A stretch of DNA of 43,286 bases. It comes from Streptomyces populi. Lineage in GTDB: Bacteria; Actinomycetota; Actinomycetes; Streptomycetales; Streptomycetaceae. The notes beneath the pieces are model-generated. The model was not told the DNA's origin. It saw nothing but the letters and a program-made list of their open reading frames with translations, and ran no database searches. Position 1 is the first letter of the stretch. Every line of letters starts with the position of its first letter. Below are positions 31,036 to 38,995 of this stretch, one piece after another. The position numbers and the translations under genes are program-made. The DNA lies in the NCBI RefSeq assembly GCF_002911015.1, contig NZ_KZ626913.1, forward strand, positions 1 through 43,286. The letters run 5' to 3'.

Positions 31036-33222
31036 TCACCCGGCCGGGGCACCCACCGTCGCCGTCCCCATGACCCGCCCGTACTGCTCCCGCACCTCGC
31101 GGTACCGCAGCAGCTCCGCGGCCACGGGATCCAGCACCCGGGCCCTGCCGCATCCGGCGGCCGCCTCGCGCAGCCGTCTCTCCGCCTCCAGGCCGTAGCG
31201 CCGGGCCGGCCCGCGGGCCGCCATCCTGCTGCACCACTCGACGGCCGGGCCTCCGACGATGCCCGACACCATCAGCAGCACCGGAACCCCCAGGTTCGGA
31301 GACATGACCCCGATGATCTGACCCACCAGCCAGAGTCCGCCGATGACCTGGACGATCGTCATCGCGGCCTGCGCCAGTACCGCGACGGGCCACCAGCCGG
31401 GCCTCGGCGGCCGTCCCGCCGGTGCCGTCGCGCGCGCCGCCATGTCGTCCAGCGCCTCGGGCAGCCCCTGCGCGCCCCGTACGGCGGCCTCGCGCACCGC
31501 CTGCGCCCAGGGCGCGGGAAGCCCGTACGCGGCCCGGTCCGCGACCGTCCGCACCGCCTGCTCCACGCGCTGGCGCGCGGTGACCTCGTCGTCCGCGGGA
31601 GGGCGCACGGGCACGCGCCCGGCCGGTGGTTCGCGCTGGTCCAGGTACCAGCGCCACAGTCGCAGCCAGGGGGTGCCGCAAGCGCGGTTGGCGTTGCGGA
31701 TCCAGGCCCGCTCGGCGGCCTCGCCGGTCGCCACGGCACCGACCGCGTCCGCGAGCCGGTCCGCGAACTCGTCGCGCGCCTCCTCGCTGAGCCCGACCCG
31801 CCGCCCCGTCGCGTAGACGGGCCGCAGCCGCGCGGCGGCCGCGTCGAGATCGGCCGAGATCCGCCGTGCGGCGGCGCCGCGCTCCGCCACGAACTGACCG
31901 AGGCACTCCCGCAGTTCGGGGACCCCGGCCCCGGTGAGCGCGGACAGCGACAGCACGGTCGCGCCCGGCTCGCCGTACTCGCCGAGCGCGATGCCGTCCT
32001 CGTCGAGCAGCCGCCGCAGGTCGTCGAGCACCTGGTCGGCGGCTTCACCCGGGAGCCGGTCCACCTGGTTGAGGACCACGAAGGTGACCTCCGCGTGCCC
32101 GGCCAGCGGCCGCAGATAGCGCTCGTGGAGGACGGCGTCCGCGTACTTCTCCGGATCCACCACCCAGATGACCGCGTCGACGAGCGCGAGGACACGGTCC
32201 ACCTGTTCGCGGTGCTGGACGGCCGCCGAGTCGTGGTCGGGCAGGTCGACCAGGACCAGGCCGTGCAGCTGCGCCTCCGCCTCCGGGCTCTGCAACGGAC
32301 GCCTGCGCAGCCGACCGGGAATGCCGAGCCGGTCGACGAGGGTGGCCGCGCCGTCGCTCCAGGTGCAGGCGATGGGTGCCGAGGTGGTCGGCCTGCGCAC
32401 GCCGGTCTCCGAGATGGCCACGCCCGCGAGCGCGTTGAAGAGCTGCGACTTGCCGCTGCCCGTGGCTCCGGCGATGGCGACGACGGTGTGTTCCCCGGAG
32501 AGCCTGCGGCGGGCCGCCGCCTCGTCCAGCACCCGGCCCGCCTCGGCGAGCGTTCCGCTGTCGAGCCGGGCGCGGGAGAGGCCCACCAGTTCGCGGAGCG
32601 CGTCCAGGCGCGAGCGCAGCGGCACGTCGTACACGAGGGGGGACGGCACCGCCGGGACGGCGGCCCTGGCCTCCGCCGACGACGTCTGGTACCGGCCGGG
32701 CGCCGCCTCGGTCACGCGCCGCGCGATGAGGCCGTCGTCCCAGACGGGACCCTCCTCCGCGTGTGCCGGGTCGTCGCCCTCCCCCCGCGCGCGGGACTCC
32801 GCTTCGGGCGTGTCCCGCGAGGGGCGCTTTCCGGCCGCGCCTCCGCCGCCGTCCCTCTCACCCCCCTCTCCGCCCTTCCCCGTGTCCTGCGGGGCCCACG
32901 CCCCGGGACGTGCCGCACCGGGCGGACCCTCCGGGCGGCTGTCCGGAGCGCTCCTGGCGGCCCCGGCCGCCCCGGCGCGGCCGTCGTGCTCGGCGCGCCG
33001 GGTGTCCGAGGTGCCCGTACCGGAAGGGGCGTTTTCGCGGGCGCCGCCTTCGGAGCGGTCCGTCGCGGGACGGCCGTCCGTGGAGCGGCCGCCCGCGGGA
33101 CGGCCCTCCTCGGGACGACCACTCTCGGGTCCTCCGTCTCCGGAACGTCCGTCTCCGGAACGTCCGTCTCCGGGACGGTCGTCCTGATCCGTGTGGTCAG
33201 TGACGGCAGTCACCGCGGTCAC
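31036..33222 (-). CDS. YfjP-like membrane GTPase with long disordered N-terminus
   Basis: 728 residues. The first ~170 are low complexity (GDGRSGDG and related, Pro/Gly/Arg/Glu-rich). GTPase domain: G1 GATGSGKSQL (~249), a conserved RRPTTSAP switch, G3 VDLPDHDS (~326), and VVLNQVDRL where the usual NKxD is NQxD. Two adjacent hydrophobic segments lie at ~625-670. The C-terminus is helical. Family members are compared with dynamin-like or ribosome-binding GTPases; in Streptomyces, dynamin-like pairs act in sporulation septation, but whether this pair does is not known to me. GTG 33222 overlaps the upstream GTPase stop (GTGA). Confidence 0.85.
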   Translation of the reverse strand: MTAVTAVTDHTDQDDRPGDGRSGDGRSGDGGPESGRPEEGRPAGGRSTDGRPATDRSEGGARENAPSGTGTSDTRRAEHDGRAGAAGAARSAPDSRPEGPPGAARPGAWAPQDTGKGGEGGERDGGGGAAGKRPSRDTPEAESRARGEGDDPAHAEEGPVWDDGLIARRVTEAAPGRYQTSSAEARAAVPAVPSPLVYDVPLRSRLDALRELVGLSRARLDSGTLAEAGRVLDEAAARRRLSGEHTVVAIAGATGSGKSQLFNALAGVAISETGVRRPTTSAPIACTWSDGAATLVDRLGIPGRLRRRPLQSPEAEAQLHGLVLVDLPDHDSAAVQHREQVDRVLALVDAVIWVVDPEKYADAVLHERYLRPLAGHAEVTFVVLNQVDRLPGEAADQVLDDLRRLLDEDGIALGEYGEPGATVLSLSALTGAGVPELRECLGQFVAERGAAARRISADLDAAAARLRPVYATGRRVGLSEEARDEFADRLADAVGAVATGEAAERAWIRNANRACGTPWLRLWRWYLDQREPPAGRVPVRPPADDEVTARQRVEQAVRTVADRAAYGLPAPWAQAVREAAVRGAQGLPEALDDMAARATAPAGRPPRPGWWPVAVLAQAAMTIVQVIGGLWLVGQIIGVMSPNLGVPVLLMVSGIVGGPAVEWCSRMAARGPARRYGLEAERRLREAAAGCGRARVLDPVAAELLRYREVREQYGRVMGTATVGAPAG

Positions 33223-34826
33223 CTCTCCTTCTGCAGTACGGACAGCGCGGCGATGAGTTCGGCCTGGGGTTCCGGATGGACGTCGAGGGCTTCGAGGGGG
33301 GCGAGACGGCGCTCGCGTTCGGTCCGCAGCGTCCTGTCGACGAGGTCCGTGAGCAGCCGGCCGCCCTTGTCGCGCAGCCGCAGCGCGCCGCGCGCCCCGA
33401 TCCGCTCGGCCAGCCCCTCACCCGCGCTGCGCGCCCTGCGGCCACCCAGGAGCGCGGTGGCGACCAGCGCGGCCACCACCGTGGGGTCCGGCGCGACACT
33501 CTTGTCGAGGTCGCGCACCTCGTCCTCGGCGTGCTCCTCCAGGACGCGCCGCCAGCGCCGTACGGCCATACCGATCCGGTGCTCGGCGCTCTCCAGCGCC
33601 GGATCACGGTCCGTCAGCCCGGGTGCGCCCGAGGCCGGTTCGCGGCGCCAGGCGTTGTCCACGCGTTCGTCCGCGGCCGTCACGGAGCACAGCAGCAGGG
33701 CGGACAGGCTTTCCACGAGCGCGTCCAGCAGTTCCTGGGCGGTGCAGTCGAGGGGATAGGCGCGCCAGCGCTTGAGGGCGTCCCCGGAGAGCACGGCCCC
33801 GGCTTGCAGGCGCCCCTTCGCGCGCGCGTGCTCGCTGTCGTACGCCCCGTCGACGGCCATGGTGAGCCGTGCCGCGGCGGCGTACTGCGCGGCGGTGGCA
33901 CTGGCCAGTTCGGGCATCCGCGCCTTCAGGGAGTCGAGGACGCCGTGCGCCGTACGGGCCATGGCCCAGTGACGGGCCCCCGGGTCCTGGGCCTGGTACG
34001 TGAGCCACGTGCGCAGCGGTGCGACGGCCGTGGCGGGCAGCAGGCCGCCGCCCCAGGCGGACTCGGGAAGTTCGGGCACGGTGAAGCGGGGCGCCTCACC
34101 GAGTCCCGCCTTGGTGAGCAGCGCGCCGTACTGCCGCGAGACCTCGGACACCACCTGGTGCGGTACCCGGTCCAGGACCGTCACCAGGGTCGCCTTCTGT
34201 TCCTTGGCGGTACGCAGCAGATGCCACGGCACGGCGTCGGCGTACCGCGCGGCCGTCGTGACCATCACCCAGATGTCGGCGGCGCAGATCAGCTCGGCGG
34301 CCAGCACCCGGTTGTCGGCCACCAGGGAGTCGACGTCGGGCGCGTCGAGGAGGGCGAGGCCACGGGGGAGCGTGTCGGCGGTCTCGATGCGCAGCACCCG
34401 CTCGCCGTGGTCGGCGAGGACGGGAAGATCGTCGCCGGGTTCCCGATGGGGCATCCACACGCGCGTGAGCTGGGGCAGTACGCGCATGCCGCTGAACCAG
34501 TGATGGTCCTCCGGATGGCAGACCAGCACCGGTGTACGGGTCGTCGGGCGCAGCACGCCGGCTTCGCTGACCCGGCGCCCCACAAGGGAGTTGACGAGGG
34601 TCGACTTGCCGGCGCCGGTGGATCCTCCGACGACGGCGAGAAGGGGCGCTTCGGGTTCCCTCAACCGGGGCACCAAATAGTCGTCGAGCTGTGCGAGCAG
34701 TTCGTCGCGGTTGGCACGCGCGCGTGGAGCCCCTGTCAGGGGCAGCGGAAAACGTGCGGCGGCGACACAGTCGCGCAGGGCGGAAAGTGCGTCGAGCAGC
34801 TGAGGCCGTACCTCCAAGGTCACCAC
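33219..34826 (-). CDS. Dynamin-like GTPase, partner of the YfjP-like GTPase
   Basis: About 535 residues from GTG 34826; ATG 34865 would add 13. G1 GGSTGAGKSTLVNSLVG (~63-79), then SEAGVLRPTTRTPVLVCHPEDH, which is the switch shared with the downstream paralogue. G3 is LLDAPDVDSL. G4 is degenerate (VTVLDRVPH). The rest is predicted mostly helical, with AQYAAAARLTM and RVSRRTGVGRRALLS-type acidic/basic stretches, and no clear membrane segment, unlike the coupled partner. The two were probably born by duplication and are translated together, suggesting a heteromer where one subunit is in the membrane. No good ribosome site is seen, so the start is uncertain. Confidence 0.85.
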   Translation of the reverse strand: MVTLEVRPQLLDALSALRDCVAAARFPLPLTGAPRARANRDELLAQLDDYLVPRLREPEAPLLAVVGGSTGAGKSTLVNSLVGRRVSEAGVLRPTTRTPVLVCHPEDHHWFSGMRVLPQLTRVWMPHREPGDDLPVLADHGERVLRIETADTLPRGLALLDAPDVDSLVADNRVLAAELICAADIWVMVTTAARYADAVPWHLLRTAKEQKATLVTVLDRVPHQVVSEVSRQYGALLTKAGLGEAPRFTVPELPESAWGGGLLPATAVAPLRTWLTYQAQDPGARHWAMARTAHGVLDSLKARMPELASATAAQYAAAARLTMAVDGAYDSEHARAKGRLQAGAVLSGDALKRWRAYPLDCTAQELLDALVESLSALLLCSVTAADERVDNAWRREPASGAPGLTDRDPALESAEHRIGMAVRRWRRVLEEHAEDEVRDLDKSVAPDPTVVAALVATALLGGRRARSAGEGLAERIGARGALRLRDKGGRLLTDLVDRTLRTERERRLAPLEALDVHPEPQAELIAALSVLQKER

Positions 34827-35136
34827 ATGTGAAGAATGCCCAATTTTGGAGTCTTTCTGAAGCATATGGGTGCGTCTGCGCGCCGATAGGCTGCACGGGG
34901 CGGAAGGGGTGACCGGGGTGCAGGCATAACGAGTGCACAACACCCGATGCGCGAGACGCCAAAAATGGTGCACGATTCGTACCTGCCTGCGATTATCAGG
35001 ACCGCTTCACCGAACCTCCACATCGAGCCACGGAGGCGAAGCACGAGGGACATGGATGCGGGAGCCCTATCCTTGTCCCCGGCAAGGTCACGGATCCGCC
35101 CGTACCCGGGCACCAGGACACAGGCCGACACACCCG
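34827..35136. promoter_or_regulatory. Divergent region between the GTPase operon and tRNA-Arg
   Basis: About 310 bp with promoters expected in both directions. Segment 34940-35030 is AT-richer. No gene, repeat or clear box is seen. Confidence 0.4.
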
Positions 35137-35212
35137 GCCCCCGTAGCTCAGTGGATAGAGCAGGCGCCTTCTAAGCGCTTGGCCGCAGGTTCGAGTCCTG
35201 CCGGGGGCGCCA
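35137..35212 (+). tRNA. tRNA-Arg(TCT), CCA encoded
   Basis: Full cloverleaf: acceptor GCCCCCG/CGGGGGC, D arm GCTC-AGTGGATA-GAGC, anticodon stem GGCGC/GCGCT with loop CTTCTAA giving anticodon TCT (reads AGA, a rare codon in this genome), T arm GCAGG-TTCGAGT-CCTGC, discriminator G and encoded CCA (35210-35212). Confidence 0.96.
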
Positions 35213-35218
35213 GTCTCC

Positions 35219-35243
35219 GCCCTCCCCTTCGGGAGGGCTTTTT
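35219..35243 (+). terminator. Intrinsic terminator after tRNA-Arg
   Basis: 8-bp stem 35219-35226/35231-35238, loop CTTC, then five T. Confidence 0.92.
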
Positions 35244-35428
35244 GCTGGTCGGAGCATGTTTCGCTCGACGCGACGAAGCCCCGGACGCTTCCCCGGTGAT
35301 CAAGGGAAGGGTCCGGGGCCGTCCGGCCGGCGCCGAGGTTTCGCCGGTGGCCATGTCGAAGATCGGTCACGGGGAGCGGGAGCAGTGGAAGCCCCGGGCC
35401 GATTCGGCTGGGCGGAGGCTTTCGGCCG

Positions 35429-35520
35429 CTGCGGCGGGTGTGGGAATCGAACCCGCGGCGACTCGTGCCACGGCGGTTTTCAGGACTGCGTGGCTTGATG
35501 TGTTCAGCGAGACTCCGCCG
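35429..35520 (-). other. tRNA-like remnant (class II shape)
   Basis: On the minus strand, a T-arm-like GCGGGTTCGATTCCCAC flows straight into CCCGCC, which can pair with GGCGG about 85 bases upstream. Between them are CCACG...CGTGG around CCTGAAAA (an anticodon-loop-like string with TGA) and a possible long variable arm. The D arm is not recognisable, the acceptor has only five pairs, and the T stem has a mismatch. It looks like a decayed Ser/Sec-type tRNA or a tRNA mimic, not a working tRNA. The flanks 35244-35428 and 35521-35577 show nothing else. Confidence 0.45.
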
Positions 35521-35577
35521 GTCTCCGGTCGCGCCGACGCGCTGGGCGAGCCGACGTGCTGGGCGCGCCGCTACGGG

Positions 35578-35961
35578 TCACTCGCCGATCGCGGCCTTGT
35601 AGCCGGCCGCGTCAAGGAGGCCGTCGAACTCGGCACGCTTCGACGGCTTGAGCTTGAGGATCCAGGAGTCGTAGGGCTCCTCATTGAGCAACTCCGGGGT
35701 GTCGATCAACTCCTCATTGACGGCCAGTACTTCGCCACCGACCGGCGCGTACAGGTCCGACGCCGCCTTGACCGACTCCACGACGCCGACCGGATCCCCG
35801 GCCGCGAGGACTCTGCCGACCTTGGGCAGGTCCACGAACACGACATCGCCGAGCGCCTTCTGGGCGTGGTCGCTGATGCCGACCGTGACCGTGCCGTCTG
35901 ATTCCGGACGGGCCCATTCGTGCGATTCGGCGAACCGCAGATCATCAGGAATGTACGACAC
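35578..35961 (-). CDS. gcvH: Glycine cleavage system H protein
   Basis: 127 residues, the usual length. N-terminus SYIPDDLRFAESHEW, then the lipoyl domain with the attachment lysine in GVVESVKAASDLYAP (Lys 65) and the exit NEEPYDSWILKLK. It shuttles the aminomethyl group between glycine decarboxylase P, T and L proteins. GTG 35961 follows GAGGGAG; the frame opens further upstream to 36003 without a better site. No gcvP, gcvT or lipoate ligase is in the window, so this copy is separate from its partners here. Confidence 0.95.
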   Translation of the reverse strand: MSYIPDDLRFAESHEWARPESDGTVTVGISDHAQKALGDVVFVDLPKVGRVLAAGDPVGVVESVKAASDLYAPVGGEVLAVNEELIDTPELLNEEPYDSWILKLKPSKRAEFDGLLDAAGYKAAIGE

Positions 35962-36320
35962 GCGCGCTCCCTCGAAGCGGTGGGTGATCAACGCCTTCAT
36001 CATGCCCGGAGGGCGGAGTGCTTTAGGGGCGACTTGGCCTGTATGAACTAGAAACTGTCTGTATGTTCACACTTCGCACCAGGAGTCGGTGCAGCCCTCG
36101 GACCGTGCTTCTCTCGCGCCGGAACGAACGGGGTCTCGCGGGGGCCGGGGCGCGGAGTCCTTCCGGGGTGTCGTCGAGGCGTCCGCCCCGGGCGGTCCTG
36201 GCCGTCGCGAAGGCCCCCGGACGGATCCAGGGGCCTGAAGCGGACAGCTCGTGATTCAGGCGTGCTCGCGCAACGGCTCCGGCGGAGCGGAGGACGAGCC
36301 TCCGGTGAACGGCGCCCGAG
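35962..36320. promoter_or_regulatory. Upstream region of gcvH
   Basis: 359 bp between two minus-strand genes. Two copies of CTGTATG at 36039-36045 and 36059-36065, 20 bp apart (two helical turns), lie about 80-100 bp upstream of gcvH in an AT-rich patch. I do not see a glycine riboswitch with confidence. No gene is seen. Confidence 0.4.
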
Positions 36321-36614
36321 TCACCTCAGCGGGTGTGACGTCCTGCCCGAGGCGGCGTCGATCTCGTCGTGGGCCTTGGTCAGCAACTGCATGGCGAGTT
36401 CGTTCAGGGCCCTCGCGCCCGCGACCTCCTCGCCGACCCTGGGCTGGTTCGCGTCCGAGGGGTGACGGCTGGCGTACCCGTGGGCGCGCACCTCGTTTCC
36501 GTCGGGGAGCCGCAGCAGGGCTGCCGCACGGGTGCGGTGGTCGTCCTCCTGGAATTCCATCTCGACGTGCCAGCCGACCGTGGTCCGTGCCTGCATCGCT
36601 GTCATCTGTGTCAT
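36321..36614 (-). CDS. DUF1876 protein
   Basis: 97 residues, cytoplasmic, small alpha/beta fold reminiscent of dsRBD-like proteins. Typical strings: VGWHVEMEFQEDDHRTRAAA, HGYASRHPSDANQPRVGEE, ALNELAMQLLTKAHDEID. GGAGGTGAT, a perfect anti-16S match, is six bases before ATG 36614, so strong translation is likely. Function unknown; the family is widespread in actinobacteria, often in several copies. Confidence 0.88.
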   Translation of the reverse strand: MTQMTAMQARTTVGWHVEMEFQEDDHRTRAAALLRLPDGNEVRAHGYASRHPSDANQPRVGEEVAGARALNELAMQLLTKAHDEIDAASGRTSHPLR

Positions 36615-36824
36615 AGCGATCACCTCCGAAGCAGCCGCCCCCCGGTGAAGCCCCTAACAAGAAGTGTGCTCCTTCGTCCGTCCCGGCACGAGGCGAGAGC
36701 GTGGAACCGGTTCACGGGCGTGCCACGGGCGCTCGAAGGCGATGATGTGCCCGCGTGGGGGAGGGCGTGGCGAGACTCCGGCGGGCGGTACAACCGGTGA
36801 GCCGTCCGAGGCGTCGTAGGGAGC

Positions 36825-37361
36825 ATGATCGGCATACGTGTACGGCACGTCTTCGGCGCTTCCTCGCTCGTGGTGCTCCTCGCGTCTTCGGCGCTCGCCT
36901 GCTCCGGCGGCCAGGGCGCGCCCCCGGGCGACGGGGAGTCCCCCGTCCGGGAGGTCCGCAAGACGGCATCGGCCTCCCGTGAGTCGGCAGCGGCCCCCGC
37001 GACCGAGGGGGTGCCCGCCCCGAGCACGGCGCAACCGGCGCCGGGAGCCGATGTCGAGAAGGTCCGCGACGTGTTCGCCCGGCTCCAGGCCACCTACAAC
37101 GACGGGTGCACGACTCCGGGGAACTGCGAGTACTTCCTCGGGCGCGTGTTCGACGAACTCGGCACCCTCGACAAGGCGATGGAAGCGGATCCCCAAGGTC
37201 CTGGACATTTCAAGGAGCCCCGTGCGTGGATCGCGGACCTCCGGACCGGACTGGGCGGCGACAGATCCTTCGAGAACCTCAAGAAGCACCAGGACCTGCT
37301 CATCGGAACGCGGGACAAGATCAATGCCTGGATGCAGGGCCACCCGGAGGACTACCGGTGA
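36825..37361 (+). CDS. Small lipoprotein of unknown function
   Basis: 178 residues. Signal peptide with lipobox ASSALAC, lipid-bearing Cys 26. A disordered Pro/Ala/Ser linker runs to ~75, then a helical domain of ~100 residues (VRDVFARLQATYNDGC, CEYFLGRVFDELGTLDKAM, FENLKKHQDLLIGTRDKIN) containing two further Cys (~99 and ~105). That pair could form a disulfide. No family is recognised. It is divergent from the DUF1876 gene and followed, 164 bp on, by another lipoprotein gene on the same strand. Confidence 0.75.
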   Translation: MIGIRVRHVFGASSLVVLLASSALACSGGQGAPPGDGESPVREVRKTASASRESAAAPATEGVPAPSTAQPAPGADVEKVRDVFARLQATYNDGCTTPGNCEYFLGRVFDELGTLDKAMEADPQGPGHFKEPRAWIADLRTGLGGDRSFENLKKHQDLLIGTRDKINAWMQGHPEDYR

Positions 37362-37525
37362 GCCGAGCGCTCACGGGCCGCGAGGGGAGCAGAGGGGAAC
37401 CCGGGGCGTGGCCCCGGTGAACCCTCGCGTTCCCGGCTCGGCCGCGGCCCGCGTGGGCGTTTTCGGAACGGGGGCTCCAGTGATCTCCGTGAACGTCGTA
37501 CGAGACTCATGGGGATGGTGGTGCT

Positions 37526-38245
37526 TTGACCGGGGCGAGGCGCGGCGGACGGGTGTTGTGCGGGCTCGGGGCCGGTCCGGCCGCCCTTGCCCTGGCGGTC
37601 GGCTGCTCGTCGGGCGGTGACGACGCCGGCGGCAAGTCCGGCCGCGACGGTTCGGACGGCAAGCCCAACGGTATCCAGGGACAGTGGGTGGACCGCATCT
37701 CCGCCCGTGTGGACAAGGCGCTGGAGACGGCGTCGGTGCACACCGTGCAGTCGGTGGACGGACGCCAGGTCGGTGACGTCCACGCGGTGCACGGCGGCGA
37801 CGGATGCACGGGCCTGCTCACCGACGACCAGGGCTTCGCCTGGCGCTTCACCACCCTCGGCGGACAGAACTGGATCACGCCGCTGCGCCGCAGCGCCAAG
37901 CCGGCCGACCGCACGGGCGCCCCGGTGGAGCAGGGCCGGTACCTCCCGGTCGAGGTGGCGGCGGACCGGCGTGGACGTCCGTCGACCGTCGGAGCAGGTG
38001 AGAAACGCGGCGACCCAGGGCTTCCACGGTCCTTCACAGGGCCGCTTCCCGCTCCGCGGGATCAGGGCCGTGCGGGTCCCGGACCCGGAAGCCGTGCAGC
38101 CGGATGGTGCCCGCGTCGATGTCGTCGGGCTCGGGGCGGCCCTCCCGGACGAAACCACAGAGCGCTCTCAGCGCGTCTTCGCCCAGTTCCAGGGGGTGGA
38201 ACGGCAGGGGGTACGGCTCTTCGTCCTCGTCCGGCCAGGGGATGA
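37526..38245 (+). CDS. Lipoprotein gene, apparently frameshifted near 37960
   Basis: Begins at TTG 37526 after GGGGATGGTGG. Signal peptide with Cys 27 in LALAVGCSSGG, Gly/Asp/Ser linker, and a domain from ~50: GQWVDRISARVDKALETASV, VQSVDGRQVGDVH, TDDQGFAWRFTTLGGQNW, PVEQGRYLPVEVAA. Up to about 37960 codon use is typical. After that the same frame loses third-position GC and runs 212 bp into the convergent gene, whereas the +1 frame reads TGVDVRRPSEQVRNAATQGF with good codon use. I infer a lost or gained base and a damaged 3' end. Function unknown; possibly a putative beta-barrel-like surface protein. The listed end is just the in-frame stop. Confidence 0.6.
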   Translation: MTGARRGGRVLCGLGAGPAALALAVGCSSGGDDAGGKSGRDGSDGKPNGIQGQWVDRISARVDKALETASVHTVQSVDGRQVGDVHAVHGGDGCTGLLTDDQGFAWRFTTLGGQNWITPLRRSAKPADRTGAPVEQGRYLPVEVAADRRGRPSTVGAGEKRGDPGLPRSFTGPLPAPRDQGRAGPGPGSRAAGWCPRRCRRARGGPPGRNHRALSARLRPVPGGGTAGGTALRPRPARG

Positions 38246-38711
38246 CGTCGGCCGGGCGGTCTCCGGCCCAGTAGGGCAGTTCGAAGGGGAGGGGTTCGCC
38301 GATGTTCTCGATGACGCCGCTGTCGGGGGACAGGCTCAGGGATCGGACGAGCCGGCCGTCCTCCCACACGGCGAACGCGAGCCAGTCCACGACGCTGTGC
38401 ATGGCGTGCAGCACGAGCCGTCGGCCGGCGCTCGCCGCCACCAGGTGCTCCGGGAGTTCGGAGGGGGCATCGATCATCACCCTCTGATCACCGACGACCT
38501 CCACGCCGGGCCAGCTCGCCGCGTACGCCGTCCCCTCGGGGGGATACACGCCGCTCCAGAGATTCGAGCCCTTGCTCTCCTCGATCTCCCAGCCCGGGTA
38601 GAGCCGCCGCATCATGCCGGCCGTCCGTTCGAGGTCCGCCGTGCCCACTTCTCGCAGCAGCCCCGGCACGTCGCCGTCGGCGTACACCAGAAAGCCCGTC
38701 TTGGCTCCCAC
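38034..38711 (-). CDS. DUF6928-like protein
   Basis: 225 residues, no signal peptide. The start GAKTGFLVYADGDVPGLLRE and the later ELPYWAGDRPAD, PLPFHPLELGEDALRALCGF are, as I recall, typical of the actinobacterial DUF6928 family, whose role is unknown to me. GTG 38711 follows GGAGGGG; the open frame to 38870 is upstream noise. The first ~100 residues contain an MRRLYPGWEIE helix; the protein is acidic overall. Overlap with the tail of the convergent lipoprotein frame arises because that frame is damaged. Confidence 0.78.
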   Translation of the reverse strand: MGAKTGFLVYADGDVPGLLREVGTADLERTAGMMRRLYPGWEIEESKGSNLWSGVYPPEGTAYAASWPGVEVVGDQRVMIDAPSELPEHLVAASAGRRLVLHAMHSVVDWLAFAVWEDGRLVRSLSLSPDSGVIENIGEPLPFELPYWAGDRPADVIPWPDEDEEPYPLPFHPLELGEDALRALCGFVREGRPEPDDIDAGTIRLHGFRVRDPHGPDPAEREAAL

Positions 38712-38995
38712 AGCCCCTCCCCCGGATGTTGCCCTCGCTGGTGGGGAACCGTAGCCGCGCCCACTGACAACGGAGGTGGCTCGTCCGCGCGGGTCCGGCC
38801 GGGCCGTCCCTGGGCCGTCCGAGGGGCGCCGAGGACGACCGATGGCGACCGACAGTGACAGGTGATCCACAGAGGTCAGCGGCGGAACCGCAGGTCAGAG
38901 GCCCCCCGCCGAACGGGTTTCCCCCGAGGGGTAGCCGTCAGGCAAGATGGGGTGTATCTGCCCACTGCCGATTTCAAGCGTCCGGACGGTTTCTC

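Noticed and set aside
35137..35243. tRNA-Arg as attachment site of an integrated element
   Set aside because: No integrase, no duplicated tRNA 3' end found in the window, and downstream genes look chromosomal.
36063..36254. 63-codon plus-strand frame in the gcvH upstream region
   Set aside because: Arg/Pro/Ser-rich, no ribosome site, poor coding bias.
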